Shown here piece by piece: positions 13,877-22,966 of a DNA stretch of 61,065 bases. The stretch is taken from the IMG/VR virus record IMGVR_UViG_3300025767_000015, positions 1-61,065 of that record, one strand, 5' to 3'. Origin of the DNA: a virus. The notes under the pieces were generated by a model. The model was not told where the DNA came from. It did no database searches and saw nothing but the letters and a program-made list of their open reading frames with translations. A program made the position numbers and the translations under genes. The first letter of the stretch is position 1; each line of letters starts with the position of its first letter.

Positions 13877-15133
13877 ATGGCACAAGTAAATTTAAATTCA
13901 AATGAACTCAAAGAGTTTGCACAACACATTATTACATCTAACAGACAACTACAGTCAGAAGGTAAAAAGCCTGTAGCTGTAGAAGTTGTTGGTGAATCAG
14001 GTATTGGTAAGACTACCAGTATCTATCAAATTGCAGAACAACACAACTTAGATCTAGTAAAACTTAATCTTGCACAGATTGAGGAGCTAGGTGACTTGGT
14101 AGGTTTCTCTACTAAGGAGTACTACATGGCTAAAGAAGTTGCAGTAAAGAAAGGTGAAACATTAAACTTTTCATCTATTAATGCAGCTGACGCTATTAGT
14201 AATGCTTCATCTGGAGCATCTAAGAAAGTGGGTCAATGGGTTGATGCTGAAGCTGTTAAGATATTTCTTAATAACGGATGGTCAATGACTAAGAAAAAGC
14301 GTACTGCTTACTTACCACCAGAGTGGATTGCTGGTAAGAAAAATGGTGGTATTCTTTTACTTGATGACTGGAACCGTGCAGACCCTAGATTTATTCAGGC
14401 TGTTATGGAATTAGTTGACAGACAGACTTATATCTCTTGGTCATTGCCACAAGACTGGCATATCATTCTTACATCTAATCCAGATGATGGTAACTACATG
14501 GTTAACTCTATTGATGCAGCACAGAAGACTCGTTTCATCTCTGTAAACTTAGAGTTTAATGTGGATACATGGGCTGAATGGGCTGAAGAAGCAGGTGTAG
14601 ATTCTCGTTGTATTAACTTCATGCTACGTTATCCAGAAATGGTAACAGCAGAGTGTAATGCAAGATCTATTACAACTTTCTTTAATGCTATTTCAAGCTT
14701 TGATGACTTTTCTAAACATCTACCTATGGTTCAGATGATTGGTGAAGGCTCTGTAGGAGAAGACTTTTCTACTACATTTACTACGTTTATACACAATAAC
14801 TTAGATAAGCTAATTCATCCTAAAGAGATGTTAACTGCTGAAGAAAAGACTATGAAGTCTAAACTATCTAGCTCTGTTAAAGACAGTGATGGAGAGTTAT
14901 CTGCAGCAATTACATCTATTCTATCAACACGTCTTGCTAACTACACATTGCTTTATTCAAAGAGTAATACTGTAGACAAGAATCTTATTGATAGACTTAC
15001 AATGCTTTTGACTTCTGATTACTTTACTATAGATAACAAGTACATGATTGCACGTACTATTATTAATGGTAACCGTACTAAGTTCCAAAAGCTGGTAATG
15101 AATCCAGCAATTTCTAAAATGATAACTGAATAA
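13877..15133 (+). CDS. MoxR-type AAA+ ATPase
   Basis: 418 residues: Walker A GESGIGKTT (about 39-47), the substrate-loop region ELGDLVGF, Walker B GGILLLDDWNRADPRFIQAV (about 156-175), sensor 1 IILTSNPDDG and a C-terminal helical lid. LLDDWNRAD instead of LLDExNRA has Asp at the catalytic position. There is an insertion (about residues 85-150) compared with typical MoxR. Partner of the VWA gene upstream; overlaps the next gene by one base (TAATG). Confidence 0.85.
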   Translation: MAQVNLNSNELKEFAQHIITSNRQLQSEGKKPVAVEVVGESGIGKTTSIYQIAEQHNLDLVKLNLAQIEELGDLVGFSTKEYYMAKEVAVKKGETLNFSSINAADAISNASSGASKKVGQWVDAEAVKIFLNNGWSMTKKKRTAYLPPEWIAGKKNGGILLLDDWNRADPRFIQAVMELVDRQTYISWSLPQDWHIILTSNPDDGNYMVNSIDAAQKTRFISVNLEFNVDTWAEWAEEAGVDSRCINFMLRYPEMVTAECNARSITTFFNAISSFDDFSKHLPMVQMIGEGSVGEDFSTTFTTFIHNNLDKLIHPKEMLTAEEKTMKSKLSSSVKDSDGELSAAITSILSTRLANYTLLYSKSNTVDKNLIDRLTMLLTSDYFTIDNKYMIARTIINGNRTKFQKLVMNPAISKMITE

Positions 15134-16161
15134 TGAAAACAATTCAAGACTTAACTACTGAGGGGTTGGCTATTGCCAGCCCCAACGTCTTCAGACATTA
15201 CACAGTAACAGGTGGTGCTTTAGATGTATCTGAAAGAAGAGCTAGATATGGCGTAGGACCTATTGCTCAAAAGAAATCAGATATTAAATCTAAGCCTTTT
15301 ACTTATAATGCAAAAGACAGATACTTTATTGTAGGTGGTACTAAAACACCATACAGTAATATCAAAGCTTATATTCAAATGGCAAAGGGTAGAATAACAA
15401 AAGATGCTGATAAAGCTGATCATTTTGTTATAGACAACACTGTGTTTGATACTGCAGTATACTTTGAAAATTGTATTGAAACTAATACACTGAATACAAA
15501 TGAAACTGTATTAGTAAGTTCTGATAATAAGTATCCAAATTGGAATTCAGTTTTTAAACTGTTAGTGGCAAACAAAAAGGTATCTGAGTATGATGATTGG
15601 AATTATGTAAGCAAAAGAGTTTATGATTATAAGGCCTTAGTAGCTTTAGCAGTTATTAAAAACTACTCTAACAAAATAGTTACACCTTATGATTTAGGAA
15701 TTGCAACCGGTTCTATTACAGATCTTACTGATGATAACATAAAAGCTGTAATTAGAATGATTGCTTCTGGTAATCTAGAAGATACTTCTTTAGCAAATCA
15801 TATGATTAGTACGTTTGATTACAAAGCTTCAGAGCTTATGGCTTGGAAATTTTGTAGAGAACTTAATGTAGGTGGTAGAGTCTGGTATCTCAATAAGAGA
15901 ATGAAGTCTATCAGAGAATTCATTGATGAGGTATATAATAAGTATTCTCATCTTGACGTTACAGAGTTCTTTGAACGCTGTAGAAGAAGAGAATCTTTGA
16001 CACCTGAAGTGTTTGCATATTTACATAAAGATCTTCAAAGCAGAGTCCGTGTTTTACATAACCCAGACATTTGGTTTGTAAAATTTGAAATGAAAGACGA
16101 GTATAAAAATCTTTTAAAGGAAAATAGAAATGAGAAAAGTAAGACTAATATCGGGCAGTAA
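15133..16161 (+). CDS. MoxR-module accessory protein 1, unknown function
   Basis: 342 residues, coupled to the MoxR gene. A mixed N-terminal domain with GRITKDADKADHFVI (about 94-108) is followed by a helical middle and a C-terminal segment LTPEVFAYLHKDLQSRVRVL. The DKADxxVI motif and an LTP-start C-terminal helix recur in the next gene, so the two may be diverged paralogues. No known family. Probably a target or adaptor of the MoxR/VWA machine, judging from gene order. Confidence 0.7.
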   Translation: MKTIQDLTTEGLAIASPNVFRHYTVTGGALDVSERRARYGVGPIAQKKSDIKSKPFTYNAKDRYFIVGGTKTPYSNIKAYIQMAKGRITKDADKADHFVIDNTVFDTAVYFENCIETNTLNTNETVLVSSDNKYPNWNSVFKLLVANKKVSEYDDWNYVSKRVYDYKALVALAVIKNYSNKIVTPYDLGIATGSITDLTDDNIKAVIRMIASGNLEDTSLANHMISTFDYKASELMAWKFCRELNVGGRVWYLNKRMKSIREFIDEVYNKYSHLDVTEFFERCRRRESLTPEVFAYLHKDLQSRVRVLHNPDIWFVKFEMKDEYKNLLKENRNEKSKTNIGQ

Positions 16162-17227
16162 AGGCTCTTATGCATATGTTGTAAGTTCTGTTCCAAAAGA
16201 GGCTAGTGATTCTTTTTTAGAAAAGATTGATTCTTATAGAACTGTTTTAAAAAAGTCAGATAGTATTTACGTGTATCCTAAATCTTTAATTACTAGAGAT
16301 TTAATTAATGAAGTAAAAATTAAATACGATGCAACTAAAACTAGAAATATTGATAAAGCAGATAAGATTGTACTAAGTACGCCTTATATAAAAAGCTTAT
16401 TTAACTATCCAAGTAATGGTAGAGGAATTGGTAAAGTATTAAACAGAAAGGATATTCTAAGAGCAATTGATCTTATATTAGAAAACTGGGAAATACGCAC
16501 AGCTAACAACTATTATGGATACGCTAGAGAAAAAGTTCTTTCAGCTCAAATGCTTATTAAAGCTTACAGCTCTATACAAGATGAGAGTATAATTTTTGAT
16601 GGAGATAATTATAGTTTAGTAAATAGTATAATTTACACTTTAGATAGAGATAGTAATGATGAAGAAACTGAATTATACAATTCACTAATTGCAGACTCTT
16701 ATTCTGCTTATGTTACTGCTTCTGATTATAAAATTCTTTCAGGATTATTTAAAAAGCGTAACAAGGTTTTTACTGAAAATCAATTTCACAACTTGATAAG
16801 TAAAGATAATTGTATAGATTTTGAAACATATCAAAAGATATCAGTTATGCTGAAAGGTGGTGATCCTGATAAAGAACTTGCATTAACCTTAATGAGTAAT
16901 TATAACTGGAGCAAGAATTTAGATTTGTTAGGTGTACTGTGGTTAAATAATGAAGAAGCTATTCGTAGTACTAAAGCTTATGTAAGCTCAGCTTTTAAAG
17001 TTGTTAAAAATCAGCTGCGTGATTTAGAAACATATTCTTATGCATCACTAATTCAAAATCTGTGTAAAAAGAGTTTACTCACGCCAATAGGACTTGAAGA
17101 AGTTCTTAGAAGTCATGTAGAAAACCTTAACAAAATATACATGGTTACACAAGGAGGTGCTTTCACACTTACTACAGATAATATAAAACTAACACCAGAA
17201 TTAAATGAAATCAGATCTAAGTTATAG
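16130..17227 (+). CDS. MoxR-module accessory protein 2, unknown function
   Basis: 365 residues; ATG 16130 overlaps the previous gene by 32 nt. Begins MRKVRLISGSKGSYAYVVSS; KTRNIDKADKIVLS (about 66-79) parallels the motif of the preceding protein, and the end SLLTPIGLEEVLRSHVENL parallels its C-terminal helix. Mostly helical. No known family. The next gene starts 23 nt before its end, so all five genes from 12715 to 18140 are translationally linked. Confidence 0.7.
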   Translation: MRKVRLISGSKGSYAYVVSSVPKEASDSFLEKIDSYRTVLKKSDSIYVYPKSLITRDLINEVKIKYDATKTRNIDKADKIVLSTPYIKSLFNYPSNGRGIGKVLNRKDILRAIDLILENWEIRTANNYYGYAREKVLSAQMLIKAYSSIQDESIIFDGDNYSLVNSIIYTLDRDSNDEETELYNSLIADSYSAYVTASDYKILSGLFKKRNKVFTENQFHNLISKDNCIDFETYQKISVMLKGGDPDKELALTLMSNYNWSKNLDLLGVLWLNNEEAIRSTKAYVSSAFKVVKNQLRDLETYSYASLIQNLCKKSLLTPIGLEEVLRSHVENLNKIYMVTQGGAFTLTTDNIKLTPELNEIRSKL

Positions 17228-18140
17228 TTCAATTAACAAAATGCTATTCAGTCCTAAACTCTTTTACTCTCATTATATACTTAATGAAAGAGAAGAGAAG
17301 ATTGAATCATACCTTATTGAAGGTAAACTTGTACACTGTTTTATCCTGCAACCTGAAGAGTTTGATAACTTGTTTACTGTAGCTCCTGGGAAGGTTCCTA
17401 CAGCAAGCATTCTTAAAATCTTACACGCAGTACATAATCAAGTTTTAAATAGCTCTAAAGACCTTAATGATCATCATGATCTAATTCTTAAAGAGCTAAT
17501 CAACCAGAATCTTTACCAATCTTTTAAAGAAGATAGTAAGCGTCTTGATAAAATCTGTACCCCAGATGCTCAGGAATACTTTACATTCTTATTTAATCGT
17601 GCTGGTAAAGATCTTGTTGATTTTGAAACTGTAGAAAAATGTAAAGCATACGCTCAGGTAATGAGAGACTACGCCAATATAGCAGAACACTTAGAATTAA
17701 CTAAGTCAGATGCTTATAAAGTGTACAATGAGATTCCTTTAGAGTTTAAAAACTTCAAAGGAAACTTTAGCATGAAGGGTATTATAGACAGATTAGTCAT
17801 TGATGAATTTGGAAATGCTCAAATTATAGATGTAAAGACTACAGGTAAAACTGTAACTACATTTAATGAGAGCATAGACTTTTACAATTATTGGCTGCAG
17901 GCTGGAGTTTATTCTATCTTAGTAAACCGTATTTATAAAATACCGTTTGATAAAATATCTTACAGCTTCTGGGTAATAGATAAGTATGAGCAGGTTTATA
18001 ATTTTGGAGTATCAGACGAAACACTTACAAGTTGGATATCAAAAGCAGAAGAAGCCTTTGATAAAGTTACTTGGCACATAGAAAACGTTAGATATGACTT
18101 ACCTTATGAGCTTGCAAATTCTGAAAGACTTATGTTATGA
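17205..18140 (+). CDS. PD-(D/E)XK exonuclease (RecB/RecE-like)
   Basis: 311 residues with the RecB-family nuclease pattern: KLVHCFIL (H44) as the N-terminal histidine motif, NEIPLEF (E176), KGIIDRLVID (D195) and AQIIDVKTTGK with D209 and K211 as the catalytic D-x-K. Similar to phage exonuclease VIII/DUF3799-type enzymes. Likely resects dsDNA 5' ends for the Sak4/SSB recombination pair at 9.8-11.2 kb, or processes replication intermediates. Confidence 0.85.
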   Translation: MKSDLSYSSINKMLFSPKLFYSHYILNEREEKIESYLIEGKLVHCFILQPEEFDNLFTVAPGKVPTASILKILHAVHNQVLNSSKDLNDHHDLILKELINQNLYQSFKEDSKRLDKICTPDAQEYFTFLFNRAGKDLVDFETVEKCKAYAQVMRDYANIAEHLELTKSDAYKVYNEIPLEFKNFKGNFSMKGIIDRLVIDEFGNAQIIDVKTTGKTVTTFNESIDFYNYWLQAGVYSILVNRIYKIPFDKISYSFWVIDKYEQVYNFGVSDETLTSWISKAEEAFDKVTWHIENVRYDLPYELANSERLML

Positions 18141-18673
18141 TAAATAAAGTATCGTCCAAGTACATACAAAAGAGTAGTTTATTTCTTTATCCTCAATTAA
18201 AGCTTTCAGCTACAACTAGATATAAGCCATTGCAAACCTATACAGGTTTAAATAATGACATACATCCAGCAAGTAGTGCTTTGATACTGCAGTATAAAAA
18301 ATATAATTCTAAATCTTTTGTAAAATTTGAAGTAAAGGAACTGCTTAGCAATCAATACTTTATGGATAGGTTTGAAAGCAATGATCATTACGTTTATGTA
18401 TTTAATTTAAGTCATCTTAAGTCTAGCTATAATCATTTTTTAGCTGGTAAGTATTCTAAATTTTCTGAAGATGCTAAAAAACCTATACTGGATTATTACT
18501 CTGATGGTGACTTAATGACTGCTTATATTGAAAGCTATCTTTATCCAGAACTTTATTACGATGAGTATTCTAAAATGCTAAATGTATCTGAAAATGATCT
18601 TGAAAAAGTAATAGAACTTTGTGATAAACCTGATCTTAAAAAAGAAACACTAACTTTACAACTTAACAATTAA
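18137..18673 (+). CDS. hypothetical protein, 178 aa
   Basis: Joined by ATGA to the nuclease gene. Begins MINKVSSKYIQKSSLFLYPQ and has many Tyr and Phe residues in short strands, then an acidic helical C-terminus (NVSENDLEKVIELCDKPDLK). No family recognised. Position suggests a partner of the nuclease or polymerase. Confidence 0.7.
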   Translation: MINKVSSKYIQKSSLFLYPQLKLSATTRYKPLQTYTGLNNDIHPASSALILQYKKYNSKSFVKFEVKELLSNQYFMDRFESNDHYVYVFNLSHLKSSYNHFLAGKYSKFSEDAKKPILDYYSDGDLMTAYIESYLYPELYYDEYSKMLNVSENDLEKVIELCDKPDLKKETLTLQLNN

Positions 18674-18683
18674 AATTAAAAAA

Positions 18684-19169
18684 ATGTCAGAACAAACACC
18701 AACTTACGGAGAAGCTAGCCAAATTAATTGGACAGCTCCATTAAATATGATGCTTGTAGACTCTTATATGGGGCCTTACAAAACCTTTGCACTTGTTCCA
18801 TTATCTACAGACTGCCCATGGGTAGAAGTAATCTTTGAACCAACAGGTGGTACTTTAATTGCTATCTCTAGAGAAAAGAAGCAAACTTATAAAATGTTAC
18901 CTAAGCTTGATGATAACGGAGATCCTCAAGAATTAAAACTTATGAAGCGTAACGGTGGCCAAGCTTACAAAGAAGAAAGACGTCTAGTAGAAACATTCCA
19001 CGAGATTGTTATTACTGGTCTTGATTCAACACGTGAGTTTGTAAACCAGTTTGCAGTTAATGCAGACACTTATGACTTTGCAAAGTATATGAAACCTGCA
19101 GAAGATAATATCAATCAAAAGACCGGTGGCTTAACTTCATTACCAGGAAGCTCTCTCATTGTAGAATAA
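18684..19169 (+). CDS. hypothetical protein upstream of DNA polymerase, 161 aa
   Basis: Compact beta-rich protein (NMMLVDSYMGPYKTFALVPL; WVEVIFEPTGGTLIAISREK) with a glycine/serine-rich tail ending GGLTSLPGSSLIVE. The tail contains a short LTSLPG segment that could be a clamp- or polymerase-binding peptide, but this is speculative. The DNA polymerase gene starts 2 bp after its stop, so co-expression is certain and a polymerase accessory role likely. Confidence 0.65.
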   Translation: MSEQTPTYGEASQINWTAPLNMMLVDSYMGPYKTFALVPLSTDCPWVEVIFEPTGGTLIAISREKKQTYKMLPKLDDNGDPQELKLMKRNGGQAYKEERRLVETFHEIVITGLDSTREFVNQFAVNADTYDFAKYMKPAEDNINQKTGGLTSLPGSSLIVE

Positions 19170-19170
19170 T

Positions 19171-21171
19171 ATGAGTAGGCACTGGGTAATGGATTATGAA
19201 ACATTATCTGATTGTTTTGTAGCTGTATTTGAACATTATAAGGAAGATGAGATCAAAGTCTTTAGCGTCTGTAAATTACGTAATGACTTTCCAGATTTTG
19301 TTAAGTTCCTAAATGAAAATATAGTAAACAATGAGTGGCATGTTTCATACAACGGTTTAGCATTTGATGCCCAGGTTACAGAATATATTCTTGATAATCA
19401 CAAAGAGCTTAGGCTATTTGATGGAGGATACATAGCTGGTAAAATTTATGAGTTTGCTCAGGACACAATTGATCTTATGCGTAATAAGATGTGGCCTAAG
19501 TACAGTCCCTACAAAATGAGAGTACGTCAAATAGATGTATTTAAATTGAATCATTGGGATAACCCAGCTAAGATGTCTTCATTAAAGTGGATACAGTATA
19601 GTATGGATTGGTTTAATGTCCTTGACATGCCAATTCATCATACTGATTCTATAGATAATGCAGCTGATCTTGAAATGGTTATAGAGTATTGTGTTAATGA
19701 TGTTGCTAGCACTAAAGCTATTATGCAAATAAGCAAGCAACAAATTGCACTTAGAGCTACTCTAACAGATACTTACAATATTGATTTGTACAGTGCATCT
19801 GAACCACGTATAAGTAAAGAACTGTTTAGTTTCTACTTAAGTGATAACCTGAATATAGAAAAGAAGGTTCTTAAACAAATGCGTACACCAAGGCCAATGA
19901 TAAAGATTAAAGATCTTGTCTTGCCTTACATAAAGTTTGAAACTAAAGAGTTTAACGACCTGTTAGACTTCTTTAAGAGTAAGATTCTAAATACTGATCC
20001 AAGTAATAAATCAGGAACTAAGAATGCTTTATCTCATTCTGTAATATACAAAGGTGTAAAAACTGATTACGGATTGGGTGGTGTACATGGTGCTAATAAG
20101 AAAGGTGTTTACAAAAATGATGAAGATCATATTATTATGTCTTCTGATGTTACCTCTTATTATCCTAACCTTGCTATACGCAACCAATGGTCACCAGAAC
20201 ATTTGCCTAAAGAAGAATTCTGTAAGCTTTATGAATGGTTCTTTGATGAGCGTAAGAAGATACCTAAGAGTAATCCTATGAACTATGTTTACAAGATTAT
20301 TCTTAACTCAACTTATGGCCTCAGCAATGACGCAAATAGCTTTTTATATGATCCTGAATTTACAATGCGTATTACTATCAACGGTCAACTTAGTTTGACA
20401 ATGTTGTATGAAATGATTTGTGAAGAGATTCCAGGCTGTACTCCTATCATGCAGAATACAGATGGTCTTGAAACAATTATTCCAAAAGAGTATGAGCAAA
20501 AGTATTATGAAATTTGTGAACGTTGGGAAAACATAACAAATCTAAACTTAGAACACGACAAATACCAGAAGATTGTATTTGCTGATGTAAACAACTACAT
20601 AGCAGTATATGATTGGAAAGAGGTAGACTATTCCAAATGGAAACAGCTTAGAAAAGATAGACCAAATGATCTTTATAAAGCAACAGGAGGTAAGTTCTTA
20701 CATGCTACGGCAAAGTGTAAGGGCAGGTTTGAATACAGTAATCTAGCATTACATAAAAACAAATCTAAACTTGTTGTTGCAAAAGCTATATACCAATATT
20801 TTATTCATGGTGAATTACCTGAAGAGTATTTAGCTAGAAATAAGAACATACTTGATTACTGTATAGGAACTAAAGCTAAAGGAGATTGGAAACTTGAAAT
20901 CAGATCCATTAATAATGGAGAACATCAAGTAGAAAAACTTCAAAAGACTATTAGATACTATGTTAGTAAGAAAGGTGGGAAGCTTTTTAAGACTAACCCA
21001 GATGGAAGAGAACAGCAATTAGTTGCAGGTAAGTATCTGCAAACTATGTACAATGTGATAGAGGACAAAAAATGGGAAGACTATGATATTGATACTCAAT
21101 ACTATAAACAATTAATTGAAAAAGAAATCAACGGGATAATCCAAAAGGTTAGGCAGCTTGATTTATTTTAA
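19171..21171 (+). CDS. family B DNA polymerase with 3'-5' exonuclease
   Basis: 666 residues. Exonuclease motifs: MDYET (D8, E10), YNGLAFDAQV (D66), EYCVND (Y173-x3-D177). GLGGVHGA (301-308) lies before the palm. Polymerase motif A SSDVTSYYPNLAI (D326), motif B KIILNSTYGLS (K375 to Y382, G383), motif C MQNTDGLE (428-434) where the first Asp of the usual DTD is Asn (N429-T-D431). The set matches crAss-like polymerase B. Replicates the phage genome. Terminated by hairpins at 21190-21248. Confidence 0.9.
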   Translation: MSRHWVMDYETLSDCFVAVFEHYKEDEIKVFSVCKLRNDFPDFVKFLNENIVNNEWHVSYNGLAFDAQVTEYILDNHKELRLFDGGYIAGKIYEFAQDTIDLMRNKMWPKYSPYKMRVRQIDVFKLNHWDNPAKMSSLKWIQYSMDWFNVLDMPIHHTDSIDNAADLEMVIEYCVNDVASTKAIMQISKQQIALRATLTDTYNIDLYSASEPRISKELFSFYLSDNLNIEKKVLKQMRTPRPMIKIKDLVLPYIKFETKEFNDLLDFFKSKILNTDPSNKSGTKNALSHSVIYKGVKTDYGLGGVHGANKKGVYKNDEDHIIMSSDVTSYYPNLAIRNQWSPEHLPKEEFCKLYEWFFDERKKIPKSNPMNYVYKIILNSTYGLSNDANSFLYDPEFTMRITINGQLSLTMLYEMICEEIPGCTPIMQNTDGLETIIPKEYEQKYYEICERWENITNLNLEHDKYQKIVFADVNNYIAVYDWKEVDYSKWKQLRKDRPNDLYKATGGKFLHATAKCKGRFEYSNLALHKNKSKLVVAKAIYQYFIHGELPEEYLARNKNILDYCIGTKAKGDWKLEIRSINNGEHQVEKLQKTIRYYVSKKGGKLFKTNPDGREQQLVAGKYLQTMYNVIEDKKWEDYDIDTQYYKQLIEKEINGIIQKVRQLDLF

Positions 21172-21189
21172 TTACATTTGACACTTACC

Positions 21190-21262
21190 ATTACTTGTGC
21201 CCAAAGTAATATAGGGGAGCCAGACTTTTAGTTTGCTCCCCTTTTTTTGCCTATAATAAAAA
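21190..21262 (+). terminator. tandem hairpins ending the replication unit, promoter-like extension
   Basis: First hairpin ATTACTT (21190-21196)/AAGTAAT (21204-21210). Second GGGGAGC (21214-21220), 14-nt loop, GCTCCCC (21235-21241), followed by seven Ts (21242-21248). The T-run continues TTTTTTTGCCTATAATAAA, another example of the terminator-promoter boundary element; the next ATG is at 21272. Confidence 0.75.
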
Positions 21263-21271
21263 CACAACACA

Positions 21272-21586
21272 ATGACACTAGAAGAATTTAACCAACTGCA
21301 TAACGAGAGAGTTGAAAAAAGCCGTAGAGTTCTTATTGAAAAGAATCGTGAATACGGTACTGAACTAGATGTACTAGAAAGTTTTAAAGAACAATCTGAG
21401 CTAAGCATACACAACACTTCTCCAGCCATTGGATGGGAACTATTAGTAAAGCACTTATACTCTGTTAGACGCATTATAAGAGAGTATGAAGAGTCAGGTA
21501 GACAACCTACTAAAGAAATGATAGATGAAAAGTTTGGTGATGCCATCAACTATCTCATATTAATTGAAGCACTTTTAAAAGAATAA
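21272..21586 (+). CDS. MazG-like/DUF1599-type nucleotide pyrophosphohydrolase
   Basis: 104 residues, all helical. IEKNREYGTE (about 23-32), GWELLVKHLYSVRRI (about 56-70) and the closing DEKFGDAINYLILIEALL (about 85-102) match the small phage MazG-like/DUF1599 family associated with nucleotide pool control or base modification. Different in sequence from the enzyme at 1290. First gene of a short unit after the polymerase terminator. Confidence 0.75.
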   Translation: MTLEEFNQLHNERVEKSRRVLIEKNREYGTELDVLESFKEQSELSIHNTSPAIGWELLVKHLYSVRRIIREYEESGRQPTKEMIDEKFGDAINYLILIEALLKE

Positions 21587-21588
21587 CT

Positions 21589-21810
21589 ATGGAACAAAAA
21601 GAAAACTTCTACAAAGTTAGAATTAAAGTAACAGATGAATCTGAAAAGCCAGCTAGCCTATCTTATATAGTAAAAGCTAAATTAGTTTCTGAAGCAGACG
21701 CCAAAGTTAAAATGCACATTAGAAAAGTAGCAGAGAGCTTACAGTTAGAATCATATGATCTAATTATAGTAAGTATATCTGACATGAAAGTTGAAGACCT
21801 TATAGTTTAA
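21589..21810 (+). CDS. small hypothetical protein, 73 aa
   Basis: Starts 2 bp after the MazG-like gene (MEQKENFYKVRIKVTDESEK). A beta-alpha-beta pattern (FYKVRIKVT ... VSEADAKVKMHIRKVAESL ... YDLIIVSISDMKVEDLIV) suggests a ferredoxin-like fold of the kind found in small nucleic-acid-binding or regulatory proteins. Last plus-strand gene before the convergent boundary. Family not recognised. Confidence 0.65.
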   Translation: MEQKENFYKVRIKVTDESEKPASLSYIVKAKLVSEADAKVKMHIRKVAESLQLESYDLIIVSISDMKVEDLIV

Positions 21811-22122
21811 ACTAATAAAGTTTACTATCTTAGAGGTCTCAAACTTTTAAGATATGATAATGCTACTAGGATTTATTGCAATATTGTTTATTGCAAAAAC
21901 ATTAAGATAAAATACAAGGGAAGTTGTACATAAAGAAAACTCTTATGCTTAAAGGGTTTGAAGGTAATCCAGTCTTTTTTATACTGTATCCCAAGATTGT
22001 GTAAAGCAGTTTAAAAAGATTAAAACGCGTACAACATAATAATCATAGCGGTTATGGATTACAAAAGCCGGGAAGAGAATGTAGAGAGAGCTTATTAAGC
22101 GTTATAAGCTCTCTCTTTCCCG
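21811..22122. other. gene-poor convergent boundary
   Basis: About 310 bp between the last plus-strand gene and the last minus-strand gene. I see no convincing gene. Two tiny frames exist: 21854-21910 (18 codons, MIMLLGFIAILFIAKTLR, membrane-like) and an approximately 19-codon frame starting near 21946. TTTACTATCTTA (21821-21832) resembles the boundary promoter element. GTTGTAC near 21923 and GTACAAC near 22029 are complementary, so a small structured RNA is possible. Confidence 0.35.
22069..22122. terminator. large bidirectional hairpin between converging units
   Basis: AGAGAGAGCTTAT (22083-22095) pairs perfectly with ATAAGCTCTCTCT (22104-22116) over an 8-nt loop; CGGGAA (22069-22074) and TTCCCG (22117-22122) add a second stem across a one-sided bulge. 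It lies at the meeting point of the plus- and minus-strand units. No long T-run follows in either direction, so it may act as a processing or roadblock structure as well as a terminator. Confidence 0.65.
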
Positions 22123-22278
22123 TTATTCTTCCTCAAAAACATTAATACGTAATGTTAGTATACCTAAGAATACTTGATAAGTAGTCCACGGTATTTCTTC
22201 ATTAGCCCTTAAAGCCTCAAAGCCAATAGCTAACCTATCATGAGGCCAGTGAAATATAAGTTCTAATGTCCAGTTCAT
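22123..22278 (-). CDS. small hypothetical protein after PhoH, 51 aa
   Basis: ATG 22278-22276 overlaps the PhoH stop by one base; stop 22125-22123. The product begins MNWTLELIFHWPHDRLAIGF and ends TLRINVFEEE: an amphipathic beta-alpha pattern with no membrane span. No family recognised. Coupling to PhoH and the following terminator support it. Confidence 0.55.
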   Translation of the reverse strand: MNWTLELIFHWPHDRLAIGFEALRANEEIPWTTYQVFLGILTLRINVFEEE

Positions 22279-22964
22279 TATCTATAATCTTCGTACACTT
22301 TAAGTACAGGTTCAACAATTTCATGACGATGGTTTGTCTTAAGAGTAATAACTTTAAAGCCTTTAACCTGAGCTTCTAATGTATATAGAAAGCCAAAGCC
22401 AGAATCTTTTTTATTACGTAGATCTATCTGAGCTTTATCACCACATATAACCATAGTACTACCTTTACCTAGACGGCCAAGCATCATTTCCATTTGATTC
22501 ATAGTAACGTTTTGAGCTTCATCTAATATGATAAGAGCATCAGTAAACGTTCTACCCCTCATGAATGCAAACGGTACAATTTCTATAAGGCCTTCTTCAA
22601 CACACTTGTCAATCTTAACTTTATCATATAGTAAGTACAAGTTATGGTATATAGGAGCAAGCCACGGATCCATCTTTTCCTTGATATCTCCAGGAAGGAA
22701 ACCGATGTCTTCTTTGGCAACTGTTGGTCTGGTAATGATAATCTTTTCAATTTGCTTTGTAAATAAGAGATCCAACCCAGTTTGCACTGCCACCAGAGTT
22801 TTCCCACTTCCTGCCATACCCTGTAAGACAGTGATTGGGTTTTCAAGTATTTCTGCTTTTGCAAGTTTCTGCTCTTCATTGAGACTTATATTAAATTTAA
22901 TAGGCTTCTTAGGTCTTCTCTTTGCTTTAAATACCTCATCGTTGTGAGATCTAGCTGCTGCCAT
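22278..22964 (-). CDS. PhoH-like ATPase
   Basis: 228 residues, the PhoH/RNase-associated superfamily 1-like NTPase: Walker A LQGMAGSGKTLVAV (47-60), TRPTV (78-82), Walker B ALIILDEAQN (143-152), MLGRLGKGSTMVICGDKAQIDL (161-182) and NHRHEIV (211-217). Basic N-terminus (VFKAKRRPKK). PhoH is common in phages and linked to RNA metabolism and phosphate stress, though its function in infection is unsettled. Starts 2 bp downstream of the coiled-coil gene's stop, in the same operon as the two-component genes. Confidence 0.9.
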   Translation of the reverse strand: MAAARSHNDEVFKAKRRPKKPIKFNISLNEEQKLAKAEILENPITVLQGMAGSGKTLVAVQTGLDLLFTKQIEKIIITRPTVAKEDIGFLPGDIKEKMDPWLAPIYHNLYLLYDKVKIDKCVEEGLIEIVPFAFMRGRTFTDALIILDEAQNVTMNQMEMMLGRLGKGSTMVICGDKAQIDLRNKKDSGFGFLYTLEAQVKGFKVITLKTNHRHEIVEPVLKVYEDYR

Positions 22965-22966
22965 AA

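Noticed and set aside
21172-21549. 125-codon minus-strand frame
   Set aside because: It is antisense to the MazG-like gene and runs through the polymerase terminator; Ser/Leu-rich shadow composition.
22528-22947. 139-codon plus-strand frame
   Set aside because: Antisense to PhoH across its Walker motifs; no independent motif.
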